From Bacteroidales bacterium (GTDB lineage Bacteria > Bacteroidota > Bacteroidia > Bacteroidales > Bacteroidaceae), in NCBI GenBank assembly GCA_004554665.1, contig SFKY01000001.1:47951-111950 (forward strand): DNA of 64,000 bases, read 5' to 3'. Both the position numbers and the translations under genes were made by a program. Of this stretch, positions 45,080-56,100 are shown piece by piece. The notes beneath the pieces were generated by a model. That model searched no databases and had not been told where the DNA came from. It was given only the letters and a program-made list of their open reading frames with translations. How positions within the stretch are numbered: the first letter of the stretch is position 1; each line of letters starts with the position of its first letter.

Positions 45080-47116
45080 ATGAGCAACAATAATCCATAC
45101 GACAACAAACAGGGAGGCGAGCAGCCCAAGATGCCCCGGTTCAACATGAACTGGATCTACATCATCATGCTCGCCGGACTGGCTTTCCTCGCCTTCTCGG
45201 GCGGTGGAGAAGCTTTGGGGGCCGGCAGTATAAGCCAAGAGGCCACCTATACCAAGTTTAAGGAATATGTAAACAAGGGCTACGCCGAGCGCGTGGTCAT
45301 CAACACCTCGGAGCGTACGCTGAAGATGTATGTGAAGAGCGCCAACGTGCGCGACGTATTCCGCATGAAGGCCAAGGATGTAGGCAGCAATCCCTATGTG
45401 AACGTGAGCTTCGGCTCTGTGGACAAGGTGGAGGACTACCTGCTGGCTGCCCAGAAGGCCGGCAAGCTGAAGGACTACGACTATGAGAACAAGGACAACA
45501 ACGGTCTGATGACCTTTCTCTTCAACTTCGGGCCGCTCATCCTGCTCATCGGAGTATGGATCTTCTTCATGAGAAAGTGGAGCGGAGGCGGTTCCGGTGG
45601 CGGAGGTGTCTTCAACGTGGGCAAGAGCAAGGCCAAGCTATATGAGAAAGCTGGCGAACTGGGCATCACGTTCAAGGATGTGGCCGGTCAGGAGGGTGCC
45701 AAGCAGGAGGTACAGGAGATAGTGGAGTTTCTGAAAAACCCGCAACGCTACACCGACCTCGGCGGCAAGATACCCAAGGGCGCACTGCTGATAGGTCCTC
45801 CGGGTACAGGCAAGACGCTGCTGGCCAAGGCTGTGGCCGGTGAGGCGGGTGTGCCGTTTTTCTCGATGAGTGGTTCTGACTTCGTGGAGATGTTTGTGGG
45901 TGTCGGTGCGAGTCGTGTGCGCGACGTGTTCCGTCAGGCCAAGGAAAAGGCTCCCTGTATCATCTTCATCGATGAGATAGACGCTGTGGGACGAGCCCGC
46001 AGCAAGAATCCCTCGATGGGTGGCAACGACGAGCGCGAGAATACGCTCAATGCCCTGCTCACAGAGATGGACGGCTTCGGCACCAATTCGGGTGTCATCG
46101 TGCTGGCCGCCACCAACCGTGTGGACATGCTCGACAAGGCGCTGCTGCGTGCCGGCCGTTTCGACCGACAGATACATGTAGATTTGCCCGACTTGGCAGA
46201 GCGCAAGGCCATCTTCAACGTGCACCTGAAGCCTATCAAGAAAGACGATTCGCTGGACGTGGACTTCCTCGCACGGCAGACTCCGGGCTTCTCGGGTGCC
46301 GATATCGCCAACGTGTGCAACGAGGCAGCGCTCATTGCCGCCCGTCACAATAGCGATCACGTGGGCAAGCAAGACTTCCTGAACGCGGTAGACCGTATCA
46401 TCGGTGGTCTGGAGAAGAAGACCAAGGTGATGACGGCCGACGAGAAGCGTGCCATCGCCATCCACGAGGCTGGCCATGCCACTATATCGTGGTTCTGCCG
46501 GTATGCCAACCCACTCATCAAAGTGACCATTGTGCCACGTGGACAAGCCTTAGGTGCCGCGTGGTATCTGCCCGAAGAGCGTGTCATCACCACCAAGGAG
46601 GAGATGCTCGACGAGATGTGCTCGCTGCTGGGGGGAAGAGCGGCCGAAGAACTGTTTATCGGACAGGTGTCGACGGGAGCTATGAACGACTTGGAGCGGG
46701 CCACCAAGAGCGCCTATGGCATGGTGGCTTACGCCGGCATGAGCGACAGGCTGCCCAACATCTGCTATTATAACAACCAGGAGTACCAGTTCCAGCGCCC
46801 CTACTCGGAAACCACCGCCAAGGTGATGGACGATGAGGTGCTGAAGATGATAGGCGAACAGTACGACCGCGCCAAGCAGTTGCTCACAGACCATGCAGAG
46901 GGACACCGTCAGTTGGCCGAACTGCTCTTCCAGAAAGAGGTCATCTTTGCCGAGGACGTGGAGAAAATCTTCGGCAAGCGCCCATGGGTCAGCCGTTCAC
47001 AAGAGATTATCGAGGCCAATGCCGAGCAAGACGAGCCCAAATTGGAAGACATGCCCGACGTGGTGAAAGAGGCACAGGCTGAGCATGAGCGCAACATGGC
47101 GGAAAAAGAAAAGTAA
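45080..47116 (+). CDS. ftsH: ATP-dependent zinc metalloprotease FtsH
   Basis: FtsH extracts and degrades membrane and regulatory proteins. The 678-residue protein has a first membrane helix at about 24-42, a periplasmic domain, a second helix at about 140-158, the AAA module with Walker [16 protein letters not shown] and Walker [13 protein letters not shown], the SRH ([21 protein letters not shown]), and zinc site [10 protein letters not shown]. The C-terminus (about 650-678) is acidic and variable. It follows rsfS by 50 bp. Confidence 0.97.
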   Translation: MSNNNPYDNKQGGEQPKMPRFNMNWIYIIMLAGLAFLAFSGGGEALGAGSISQEATYTKFKEYVNKGYAERVVINTSERTLKMYVKSANVRDVFRMKAKDVGSNPYVNVSFGSVDKVEDYLLAAQKAGKLKDYDYENKDNNGLMTFLFNFGPLILLIGVWIFFMRKWSGGGSGGGGVFNVGKSKAKLYEKAGELGITFKDVAGQEGAKQEVQEIVEFLKNPQRYTDLGGKIPKGALLIGPPGTGKTLLAKAVAGEAGVPFFSMSGSDFVEMFVGVGASRVRDVFRQAKEKAPCIIFIDEIDAVGRARSKNPSMGGNDERENTLNALLTEMDGFGTNSGVIVLAATNRVDMLDKALLRAGRFDRQIHVDLPDLAERKAIFNVHLKPIKKDDSLDVDFLARQTPGFSGADIANVCNEAALIAARHNSDHVGKQDFLNAVDRIIGGLEKKTKVMTADEKRAIAIHEAGHATISWFCRYANPLIKVTIVPRGQALGAAWYLPEERVITTKEEMLDEMCSLLGGRAAEELFIGQVSTGAMNDLERATKSAYGMVAYAGMSDRLPNICYYNNQEYQFQRPYSETTAKVMDDEVLKMIGEQYDRAKQLLTDHAEGHRQLAELLFQKEVIFAEDVEKIFGKRPWVSRSQEIIEANAEQDEPKLEDMPDVVKEAQAEHERNMAEKEK

Positions 47117-47119
47117 AAA

Positions 47120-47175
47120 ACTTTTTAAAGGTAAAACGGTAAAAAAGTAAAGAGGTAAAAAAGTGTAAGGCCAAG
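47120..47175. repeat. Half copy of the GGTAAAA hairpin family
   Basis: AAAGGTAAAACGGTAAAAAAG, AGAGGTAAAAAAGTGTAAGG follow the ftsH stop. This matches one arm and part of the loop of the hairpins at 12194 and 29588, but the second arm is missing, so read-through to cdsA is possible. Confidence 0.6.
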
Positions 47176-47269
47176 ACTGATGACCGCACGTAGGGACGCA
47201 CGTTCGTGCGTCCGCCAACAATGGGGAAAAAATACATATACAATAACGGTAACTAACACAAAAAGGGGT

Positions 47270-48133
47270 ATGAGTGAAAAGATGCAGAACCTGATTGTCA
47301 GGTCTATTACGGGAATTTTGTTTGTTGCCATCATGGTGACGTGCTTTTTCAAGCCGTTGGCGATGGTATTGCTCTTCGCCCTCATTACGGGCATGGCCAC
47401 ATGGGAGTACTGCGGACTGGTCAACCAGCTCAAGGAGGTAACGGTAAACCGGTTTATCTCTACCGTGGCGGCCGTCTACTTTTTCATCGCTGTGGCTGGT
47501 ATCAACAGCGGGTACATACAGACCAACGCGGTGTTTGTACCTTACCTGCTCACGGTGGTCTATCTGTTTGTAAGCGAACTGTATCTGCGCAACGCCAATG
47601 CTGTAAACGATTGGGCCTATACCATGCTGGCTCAGATGTATATCGCATTGCCGCTCTCGATGATCAATGTACTCGCCTTCCGCCAGTCTGCCGACGGCTT
47701 CATCAGCTACTATTACCTGTTGCCGCTCTCGGTCTTCATCTTCCTCTGGGCCAACGATACGGGTGCCTATTGCAGCGGTTCACTCTTCGGTAAGCACAAG
47801 TTGTTTCCCCGTGTCAGCCCGGGCAAGTCTTGGGAAGGCAGTATCGGCGGCGGCCTGCTGGTGCTGGCAGTGGCCGCAGGAATCGGCTATTGGGAAGCCC
47901 AAGGCGACCATCTCTCGGGCCTCAACATCCTGCAGTGGATGGGACTGGGACTGGTCATCGTGGTGTTCGGCACATGGGGCGATCTGGTGGAAAGTCTTTT
48001 CAAGCGCACGCTGGGCATCAAGGACAGTGGCAATATCCTGCCTGGACACGGAGGCATGCTCGACCGCTTTGACTCGTCGCTCATGGCCATTCCCGCTTCG
48101 GTCATCTATCTTTATTCGCTTACACTACTGTAA
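47270..48133 (+). CDS. cdsA: Phosphatidate cytidylyltransferase
   Basis: CdsA makes CDP-diacylglycerol from phosphatidate and CTP, the branch point of phospholipid synthesis. The 287-residue protein has eight or so membrane helices and the family motif SPGKSWEGSIGG followed by GDLVESLFKRTLGIKDSGNILPGHGGMLDRFDS. I chose ATG 47270 (MSEKMQNLIV), which gives a normal length; the frame is open about 30 codons upstream into the repeat. Confidence 0.95.
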   Translation: MSEKMQNLIVRSITGILFVAIMVTCFFKPLAMVLLFALITGMATWEYCGLVNQLKEVTVNRFISTVAAVYFFIAVAGINSGYIQTNAVFVPYLLTVVYLFVSELYLRNANAVNDWAYTMLAQMYIALPLSMINVLAFRQSADGFISYYYLLPLSVFIFLWANDTGAYCSGSLFGKHKLFPRVSPGKSWEGSIGGGLLVLAVAAGIGYWEAQGDHLSGLNILQWMGLGLVIVVFGTWGDLVESLFKRTLGIKDSGNILPGHGGMLDRFDSSLMAIPASVIYLYSLTLL

Positions 48134-48180
48134 GGGAGAGGGGCTGACAGGAAGATTGTACAGAATTTCTATAAAATCAA

Positions 48181-48214
48181 AAAGAGGCGGCATCGAGTGT
48201 GATGCCGCCTCTTT
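48181..48214. terminator. Bidirectional terminator between cdsA and the PUL
   Basis: AAAGAGGCGGCATC (48181-48194) pairs perfectly with GATGCCGCCTCTTT (48201-48214) around GAGTGT, with A/T-rich flanks on both sides. Confidence 0.85.
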
Positions 48215-48237
48215 CTGATTAATTACTATTAAGAGAC

Positions 48238-49236
48238 TTATTGGTAGAGTTTCAACTCCGATACGTAAGAGTAACCCCAAGAGAAGCTGTTCTCAACGCG
48301 GAACTTCACATACTTGCACGTAATGGGCGAGTAGAGCACGAAAGGAATGGGGGTGGTAGCGCTGGACGGACGGATAGTACTGGTGACTGTGCCGCCTGTC
48401 TGGCTGGTCCACTCCTCACCGTCGTTGCTGGTAAGCACCTCGACAATCTTCGGCGTGTAATAGTAGGGATAGTAGGTTCCGGCATGGAATACCAGGGCCG
48501 ATACAGGTGTAGGATTGGTAAAGGTGGCCATGAGGTAGAACTCGTAGTAGCCATAGCAATCGGTGCTATTGTCGCCGTCAGAGAGCTCTGCCGTATAGTC
48601 GTCACCATAATCATCCGTTACCGTATAGCTGTCGTAAGGTATCTGGGTTCTGCCTTCCAGATCAGCAACGTTCTGACCCTTGTAGTTGGTAACCTTCTTG
48701 CTCACTACCGCATAATAGGTATTATTGTTCTTTCCTACAGCTACACCGCCGGTGGCATCCGAAAGGGTGAGGGCGATGACGCTGGTGTTTTCGAGATTAC
48801 GGATGGCATCGCCGTCAACCAGAGATACTTCCACAGCCTCGGCACTCACCATCTCACCGGCAGGAATGCGTACCTGCGCGTTCTTGATCTGGAATCCGGC
48901 TGCGGGCAATGCCTCGCAGCCACTCTTGTAGGCAGCAGCCTTCTCGGTGTCGGCCACAATGTTTACCGTCACGTCGTTGTCCACAGGCGCTGTGAGCTTG
49001 ACACGGAAGGAAATGGAACCCTCTTCGGGCAACATCAGGGCCACCGGGGTCTGCACCACCTCTACGGCAGCCTCATTGCCCGCTCCGCCTATCTCGTTGA
49101 TATAGGCCTTGGGGCCATAATTCTCCTGCTCGGTGGGGTAAAGCGTTGAGCCTACCTCAGGCTCGTCTTGGCAGGCTGTAAATAAGGGCAGCGCTGCAAG
49201 AAGCAGGAGCGTTGATTTGGTTATGATTGATTTCAT
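48238..49236 (-). CDS. DUF1735-like surface lipoprotein with C-terminal discoidin-like domain
   Basis: The 332-residue product has a lipoprotein signal (LLLLAALPLFTACQD; Cys about 22), a DUF1735-type Ig-like domain (about 55-180, with SISFRVKLTAPVDNDVTV), and a C-terminal F5/8-like beta sandwich (about 195-332, ending YVKFRVENSFSWGYSYVSELKLYQ). Such proteins are surface glycan-binding accessories in PULs. It is last in the minus-strand PUL operon. Confidence 0.82.
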   Translation of the reverse strand: MKSIITKSTLLLLAALPLFTACQDEPEVGSTLYPTEQENYGPKAYINEIGGAGNEAAVEVVQTPVALMLPEEGSISFRVKLTAPVDNDVTVNIVADTEKAAAYKSGCEALPAAGFQIKNAQVRIPAGEMVSAEAVEVSLVDGDAIRNLENTSVIALTLSDATGGVAVGKNNNTYYAVVSKKVTNYKGQNVADLEGRTQIPYDSYTVTDDYGDDYTAELSDGDNSTDCYGYYEFYLMATFTNPTPVSALVFHAGTYYPYYYTPKIVEVLTSNDGEEWTSQTGGTVTSTIRPSSATTPIPFVLYSPITCKYVKFRVENSFSWGYSYVSELKLYQ

Positions 49237-49271
49237 CTTTATTCTATTTTAAGACTTTGTTTAACCTGTGA

Positions 49272-50423
49272 TTACTTACCGTCGATACGCACGTCCTGAA
49301 CCCATGTAGGCATGCTCTCACCCACAGTGGTGGTGTGGTAGCCATTCTTGGAGGAATCGCGGAAGTTGAAGCCGCTACCCTCGTTGAACTTGTAGTAGAA
49401 GATCAGACCTTCGGTAGTGGGGTCGCAGACGTACATGTTGTTCTGAAGCTCTTTCTGGGTGCGTGCCTTGCTCCACAACCTGTACTCACTGAACATGGCA
49501 TCGCCCTTGGTGTAATATGAGTTGCTGCACAACGTGTAGGAATTCACATTGGTAGTCTTGCCCGGCATATCCATCGAGTTGTCCAACTGGCCGTTGACAT
49601 AGAGATAGAGCTTGCTGCCTGTGCATACGAAGGCAATGTGGTACCAAGTGTTGGCATTGAAGAGCATCTGGCTGTTCATCTGGGTACCCTGAGTCTTGAT
49701 CTGCAGACGGTTACCCTCGATGGGCGCATCGCCGAAGCGGATGTAGATTTCATCGGGACTGGCGCTGAACAGGGCCTGGTTGTTATACTGGCCTACAGCG
49801 GTACCGAGGATGGCCTTGTTGATGTTGAACTCTACGGTCCACTCGGTGAGCGGATAGGTTTCGCTCATCTCATTCTGTACGTAGTGACCAGTGTTGAGCA
49901 CGACAACGGGCTGGATGATCACGAGGTCGACGATGTAGACCATCACGCTGCCAGACTTCATCACGTTAGTCTTGCCGTCTGCAGATTCCAAGCGGAAGGC
50001 TACGGCATATTTCTTGCCCGAGTCCTTCATCTCCTGGGTAAGCGGATTGACAGTCAACGTAACGGGGGTAGACACCGACGAACCGGCCTCTACGGTAACC
50101 TCTGTGTCAGAGAGAGAGAACGACGATTGCGGAAGCGCCTCGTAGGTAGTCTCGTTGCGCTTGTTGTACTCGTTCAGCGCCTCTGCATCGTAGACGAGAC
50201 GATAGCTGCTCGTTTCGGCAGCCACATCAGAGAGGCGCACATTGATGGAAGTGGCTACTGCCTCGGTGCCCACCGTCATCTTCTCGGCCGAATTGGCGTT
50301 GGTGCCGGTCTGGAGGATATAGGCCTGGTTCCTCAGCTCATCGTATTCTGCATTGTCGCAGCTGCTGAGCACGCAGGCACCCATCACCATGCTTCCCAAA
50401 ATATATTTTGTCAGATTTCTCAT
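49272..50423 (-). CDS. DUF1735 lipoprotein with LamG-like domain
   Basis: The 383-residue product has a lipoprotein signal (ILGSMVMGACVLSSCDN), a DUF1735 domain (about 35-165, with TVEAGSSVSTPVTLTVNPLT), and a concanavalin/LamG-like domain (about 180-375, with WTVEFNINKAI, WYHIAFVCTGSKLYLYVNGQ and FSEYRLWSKARTQKELQ). This combination is typical next to GH18 enzymes in Bacteroides N-glycan loci and probably binds the glycan at the cell surface. Confidence 0.87.
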   Translation of the reverse strand: MRNLTKYILGSMVMGACVLSSCDNAEYDELRNQAYILQTGTNANSAEKMTVGTEAVATSINVRLSDVAAETSSYRLVYDAEALNEYNKRNETTYEALPQSSFSLSDTEVTVEAGSSVSTPVTLTVNPLTQEMKDSGKKYAVAFRLESADGKTNVMKSGSVMVYIVDLVIIQPVVVLNTGHYVQNEMSETYPLTEWTVEFNINKAILGTAVGQYNNQALFSASPDEIYIRFGDAPIEGNRLQIKTQGTQMNSQMLFNANTWYHIAFVCTGSKLYLYVNGQLDNSMDMPGKTTNVNSYTLCSNSYYTKGDAMFSEYRLWSKARTQKELQNNMYVCDPTTEGLIFYYKFNEGSGFNFRDSSKNGYHTTTVGESMPTWVQDVRIDGK

Positions 50424-50441
50424 TTTCTTGAAGTTTTAGGA

Positions 50442-51491
50442 TTACTTGATTGAAGGATTCATAATCTGTATACCCTTGCGCAGAGCGGGATAAGAGGGCT
50501 GCTTGCCGGCATTGTACTCATACTCCATGTGGTAGGTACCAATACCGCCCTTCTGCACCTGCTTACCGTTGACGATGGGTGTCCAGCGGGCCATGCCTTC
50601 CAAACTCATCATGCGGTTGCCATAACGGTCGGTGAAGGTAACGCCTCCTGCGGCGGCATAGCTCTCGAAGTTTTCGGTAACGATGTATTTCTTGGCCACA
50701 TCTTCGGCCTCGAGCACACCGTCGAAGTTGCGGATGGTACTGCTCAGACGGCTGTCGAGGTTGGCATCACCCGAGCAGGCATAGGCCTGTACGATGAAAT
50801 AGTCGAAGCAGGTACCTGTCTCGCTGTTCACACTCTGGGGCTCACCGTCGATGACGAGCAGACGACCCGTGCCAGACTTGGGACCCACACGCTTGGAGAG
50901 GGCTTCTACAAACACCTTTTCGCGAGAGGCCACACCGGCGATGTTGCCGCGCGAGCCATAGTTGGGCTCGTAGTCCCAGTCAAATCCGTCGTAACCATAC
51001 TTGTCGATGGTATCGCAAAGCTGGTTGGCATACTTCACGATGGCAGCCTCCATCGAGGCCTCGTCGCTGGTGTCGTAGCCCCAGTAGGCTGCGGGATCTT
51101 CGCCAGACGGAGTGAGCTGGTCGCCGATATTGGCCACGATGAAGCACATCAGGGCGCGGGTGCCCTTCACCCGCTGCACATACTCCAGGTCGGCCTTCTT
51201 CTCGGGCGAGAGGTTGCGCCAGTTACCCCAGATAGACACAAAGTCCACACTGTCGGGAAGTCCGCGCAGGCTGTTTTCCAAAGACACGCCACTGCCCACC
51301 CAGTTGCCGAACCATCCGAAAGCTACGGGGTGATCAGTCTTCTTATAGGCTCTCAATGCTGCATAATATTCCTCTGTCTTGGCAGACTCGGTGAGATTGG
51401 CAGGATCCTTAGTCTCCATATCGGTATCGCAAGCGGTAACCAGAAACGAAGCCCCTATCAACAGCAGCAACAGTTTATATATACTTTTCAT
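50442..51491 (-). CDS. GH18 lipoprotein, endo-beta-N-acetylglucosaminidase-like
   Basis: The 349-residue product has a lipoprotein signal (LLLLLIGASFLVTACDT; Cys about 21) and a GH18 TIM barrel with the catalytic DxxDxDxE motif intact as YDGFDWDYEPN (Glu near residue 184). Upstream strands include VAFGWFGNWV and VDFVSIWGNW; YFIVQAYACSG is the late Tyr segment. Family members of this size hydrolyse the chitobiose core of N-glycans (EndoF/EndoBT type) rather than chitin; specificity here is inferred from the neighbours. Confidence 0.88.
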   Translation of the reverse strand: MKSIYKLLLLLIGASFLVTACDTDMETKDPANLTESAKTEEYYAALRAYKKTDHPVAFGWFGNWVGSGVSLENSLRGLPDSVDFVSIWGNWRNLSPEKKADLEYVQRVKGTRALMCFIVANIGDQLTPSGEDPAAYWGYDTSDEASMEAAIVKYANQLCDTIDKYGYDGFDWDYEPNYGSRGNIAGVASREKVFVEALSKRVGPKSGTGRLLVIDGEPQSVNSETGTCFDYFIVQAYACSGDANLDSRLSSTIRNFDGVLEAEDVAKKYIVTENFESYAAAGGVTFTDRYGNRMMSLEGMARWTPIVNGKQVQKGGIGTYHMEYEYNAGKQPSYPALRKGIQIMNPSIK

Positions 51492-51526
51492 TGCTAATTC
51501 TTGAATTTACGGTTTTCGATTATACA

Positions 51527-53083
51527 CTATTTCTTCTGCCACCACATCTTGGTTGCGTAGTTGTCGGCACCGCCGAGCAGCTGTACAGCACGGTCGTAGT
51601 TGGCCTTGTTGTTGGTTTCCTCGGTGTAGTCGAAGGGAATGCGGTTGGGCACCTCGATGTCATAGGCTGTGGTCTGTGCCACGGGGAACACCTTGGGATA
51701 GCCCGTACGACGAATCTCGCACCATGCCTCCTGCCCGTCGGGATAGAGGGCAATCCACTTCTGCACGATGAGGCGCTCGAGCTTCTGCTCGTCGGTGGCG
51801 CTTTCGTCCCACTTGATGGTGATGGCAGACATCTTGCTGTGTCCGGCGCCATAGCCGCCCTCAGCGTCTACATAGTCGGCAGGCGTAGAGCTGTCGTCAG
51901 CCAGATAGTTGTCTACACCCTTCACGCCCCACTGGTCGAAGGACAGGCGTATGCCCTCCTCGTAGAGCTCCTGCACGCTGCCTCCCATGCCCGACCATCC
52001 GGCCAGAGCACCCTCGGCACGGCAGAAGGCCATCTCGGCTGCTGTCATCCACACGCCACGGGTATCTTTCTCTACCTTGGCGGCCGAATAGATAGCGTCA
52101 GCTACGGTCTTGTTACCGATGTTGGCACCGGCACGGCATCCTATGACCGTACGGCTGCCCGCGGTCGCTGTAGCCGAGAAGTAGGCGGTGATACGGGGAT
52201 CGTTGTAACCGTTCATATAGCTGTCGATATCGGCACAGGCACGGCTGTCGCCCCACTCTACCGAAGTCTTGTACTGCCCGTTGGGCACGTAGGTTACGGC
52301 CGCATTGTCGTCGTTAGAGGTCATGACACCTGCCAATACAGCCTCTTCGCCCACCTGCTTGGCATAGGAGGGATCTACGAAGCGCATGCGGATGGCGATG
52401 CGGAGCTTGAGCGAGTTGGCAAATTTCACCCATTTGGTGAAGTCGCCGCCATAAACCTTGTCGGCATCCTTGAACTGTACGAGCGAACCGCCGTTGGCCG
52501 ACACCATACCGTTGATGGTGAGCAGGGCCTTGTCGAGGTCTGCGATCAGCGTCTTGTAGATGACCTCCTGTGAAGAGTAGGCATTCTTGTCTTCCTCAAC
52601 ACCGATGGGCAGCGGGCCATACATGTCGGTCAGACGGAGGAACGACTGGGCACGCATGATGAGGGCCCATGCATAGCCCAAGCTCTCGGTGCCCGACAGG
52701 CGGAGCACCTCGTTAAAGGCCGACACCGTCTTGGGCATGCTGTCGGCAAACGGATAGCGCACCCAACCCACAGGGGCGTTCATCTTGGCAAAGTTGCTGC
52801 CTGCGAAGCCATTGTTGGCATAGGTCATGAAGCGGCCCAGATAGTTGCCAATGAGGTCTTGGTTCATCTGGTAGGTATTCTCCTGCTCGGGGAATGCCTC
52901 GTTCTGCATCTGGATGAGAAACGAGCCAGTATTGTAGTTGTCCCTTGCGAGCTCGTCGCCGGCTGCCTTGTCGCCAGGACGGTTGGCCTCCTCGAATCCG
53001 GATGTACAAGCTGTGACCAGTCCGAGCATCGAGAGTGACACCAATCCCAAGGAAACGTTTTTCATTATCTTGTTAGTATTCAT
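51527..53083 (-). CDS. SusD/RagB-like glycan-binding lipoprotein
   Basis: The 518-residue protein starts with a signal ending LGLVTACTSG (acylated Cys about 26) and belongs to the SusD_2-type branch (SKMSAITIKWDESATDEQKLERLIVQKWIALYPDGQEAWCEIRRTGYP in the C-terminal third, quoted as successive pieces WDESATDEQ, QKWIALYPDGQEAW). TPR-like helices fill the N-terminal half. It caps the SusC channel and delivers oligosaccharides. It lies 22 bp after susC. Confidence 0.93.
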   Translation of the reverse strand: MNTNKIMKNVSLGLVSLSMLGLVTACTSGFEEANRPGDKAAGDELARDNYNTGSFLIQMQNEAFPEQENTYQMNQDLIGNYLGRFMTYANNGFAGSNFAKMNAPVGWVRYPFADSMPKTVSAFNEVLRLSGTESLGYAWALIMRAQSFLRLTDMYGPLPIGVEEDKNAYSSQEVIYKTLIADLDKALLTINGMVSANGGSLVQFKDADKVYGGDFTKWVKFANSLKLRIAIRMRFVDPSYAKQVGEEAVLAGVMTSNDDNAAVTYVPNGQYKTSVEWGDSRACADIDSYMNGYNDPRITAYFSATATAGSRTVIGCRAGANIGNKTVADAIYSAAKVEKDTRGVWMTAAEMAFCRAEGALAGWSGMGGSVQELYEEGIRLSFDQWGVKGVDNYLADDSSTPADYVDAEGGYGAGHSKMSAITIKWDESATDEQKLERLIVQKWIALYPDGQEAWCEIRRTGYPKVFPVAQTTAYDIEVPNRIPFDYTEETNNKANYDRAVQLLGGADNYATKMWWQKK

Positions 53084-53105
53084 TTTATTGTCCTTGTTTG
53101 TAAGT

Positions 53106-56100
53106 TTAGAACTTCAGTTTAACATTGAATCCGAGCGAGCGGAGGCTGGGCTGCATGAAGTAGTCGAAGCCCTGATAGAAGGTTCCGGTAGAACCAGTCG
53201 ACTCGGGATCGAAGGGAGCCTTGCAGTAAATCATGAAGAGGTTGTTGGCAGTGAGCCCGATCGAGAGGTCAACGCCTCCGAGCCACTTCTTGGGCACGTT
53301 GTAGCCGATGTGGGCCTCTTGCAGACGCACGTTGGTGCCGCTGTAGATGTACTCAGACCAGATGGGGTTATCGCCACCCACTACGGTAAAGTAGTTCTCG
53401 GCCGAGATATAGCCACCGTTTACAGGGATGCCACCGGCATCACGCACTTGTGCTGAATATTCCGACACACCATAGTAGTCGAGGATGGCCTGGGTCTGGC
53501 TCAGTACGATGCCGCCCACACGGGCTGTCACGAGGAAGCCGAGGTTGATGCCCTTCCAGGTAAAGTCGTTGGAGAAACCGAAGTTGCCCTTGGGCAATAC
53601 GTTGCCACGGTACTGGGGGTTGGTAAGGGTCTCGCGGATGACATTGCCGCTGGCATCGAGCGCGATATTGCCTTCGTTGTCGCGCTTGAAGTCGGTAAAG
53701 GTATAGATGTCGCCCATGGTGCCACCCTTCTTCAGGATGACTTCGGCACCGTTGAGGCCGCCCATACGGATTACCTCGTCCGGATCCTCGAGCAGCTCGA
53801 TGATCTTATTGCGGTTCATACTATAGGTGAAGCTGCTGTTCCAGGTAAAGTCGCCCCAGGTCTTGTTGTAGCCGATCGAGAGCTCCAGACCGCGGTTGCG
53901 CACGTTACCCGTCTGCACATACTGCTTGTTGTAACCCTCAGCACCGGTGATGGGGCGCAGGAAGGTCTGCTTGCGTGTATTCGACTGATAGAGCGTCAGG
54001 TCGAAGGTGAGCGAGTTGTTCAGGAAGCGGGCGGTGATACCGGCCTCCCAAGAGTCGGTACGCTCGGGATAGAAAGTCTCGGGGAACTTGTAGGTCACCG
54101 TCTCATAGCTCTGTGTGGCGGGGTTGTAGGCATAGCGCCACTTCGAGGTGATGTTGGGGCTGATGGCCGAACCCACAGAGGCCCATGAGCCACGTACCTT
54201 CAGATAGTCGATACCCTTGGGCAGCTGTACCATCTGTGAGATGATGGCCGACATACCTACCGAGGGATAGAAGAACGACTCGTTGGTGGTACCGGCAAGT
54301 GCCGAATCCCAATCATTACGGCCGGTGAGGGTCATGTACAGCATGGAGCGCCAGCCCAGCTCGACGTTGGCGAAGAGCGAGTTGATGTGGTGCTTGTTGT
54401 AGCTGTAGATAGGACGGTTGTCGTTGGTGGCCGAGCCGTAGTCGATGGCATTGGGAGTGAAGATGTTGGACGGAGCCTTCAGACCGCCCTGGAAACCATT
54501 GTCATCATACTGGGTACGTGAGAACGAGCCACCGGCATTGGCACCAATCGAGAAATCGCCGATGTGCTTGTTCACATTAAACATGATATCGCCATAGAGA
54601 CTCTGGTCTGCAATGTTGTGGTACTTGTAGAAACCATAGTCTGAGTGTGCGAAGAGGTTGATGGTCGATGCGTAGCGCTGGTCCTCTGCCTTGGTGGTGG
54701 TACGGTCCCAACGCAGGCGGCCGGTCACATCGAGCCAGTCGGTGATCTGATACTTCAGGCTGCCGCTGGTCATGTAGCGGTGCTTATGGTTGATGCGGTT
54801 CATGCGGTTGGCCACCCAATAGGGGTTCTGCATCTGCAGGGCATCACCATAGTTCCAGTTCTGCACGTAGATACCGCGGGCCGAATCCCATACCTCATAG
54901 GTGCGGATGGCGTCGAAGCTCTCGCCGCGCGGGAAGAGGTACAGGGGCACGAGCGGGTTGAAGTACTGACCCTGGGCCATGAGGTTCTTGTCGTTCTGGT
55001 TGATGTAGTTGAAGCTGAAGTCCAGCGTCAGCTTGTCATTCAAGAACTTGGTGGTATTGCGGAACGCAAAGTTGTACCGGTTGTACTTGTTGTTGGGGAT
55101 GATACCCTGTGCGTTGGTGGTACCGATAGAGGCATAGGTCTGGTTCTTGTCGTTACCCACCGTGAGCGATACGTTGTTCTGAATGTTGGAACCGGTGTTG
55201 AAGAAGTCTTCCGGCTCAAACCCTGCATAGGGCGAACTGTACTTCTCGCCCCAAGAGCGTACCTCACCGGGACGGTTGGCATACACATTCTGGAACTCCG
55301 GCATCATGAAGGGGTCTGAGAACTGGCAGCTGTTGGATACGGTTACCGACACGCGGCCTTCCTTACCTTTCTTGGTGGTGATCATGATCACACCCTGGGC
55401 GGCAGCCGAACCGTAGAGGGCGGCAGCGGCAGGACCGCTGAGCACGCTGATGCTCTCGATATCCTCGGGGTTAACGTCAGCTATGCCCTCACCTCCGGGC
55501 TGGTCTACGAAGATACCCTCCGAAGAACCGTTGTTGCGGTTGTTGATTGGCACACCGTCTATCACATACAGTGCCTGGTTGCTCTGGTTGATCGATTTGG
55601 GACCACGCATCACCACCCTCGTGGCACCACCCATACCGGCCGAAGAGGCGTTGATGTTGACACCGGCAACCTTACCCGACAGAGAGTTCATGAAGTTGGT
55701 GCTCTTCACGGTGGTCAGGTCCTCATTGCCTATCTGCTGTACATTGTAGCTCAGCGCCTTCTCGGAGCGCTTGATACCAAGGGCGGTCACTACTACCTCT
55801 TCCAGTACCTTCTCGTCCTGGGCAAGGCTGATTCTCATATCGGTGCCTGTGGCGGCCACCTCCTTGTCGGCGTAGCCAATGTAAGACACCACGAGAACGG
55901 CCCCTGCGGGTACCTTCATCGTAAAATTACCATCGATGTCGGTTACGGTGGCGAGCTTGGAGCCCTTCACGGTAATCGTCGCACCGATGACAGGCTGCCC
56001 GGTCTCGTCGAGCACCTGTCCACCTACTGTCTTCTCACCTGCCTGTGCCACTTTCATCACCGGTTGGGGTGATGTCTGCTCCACCGCTTCCGCGTAGGTT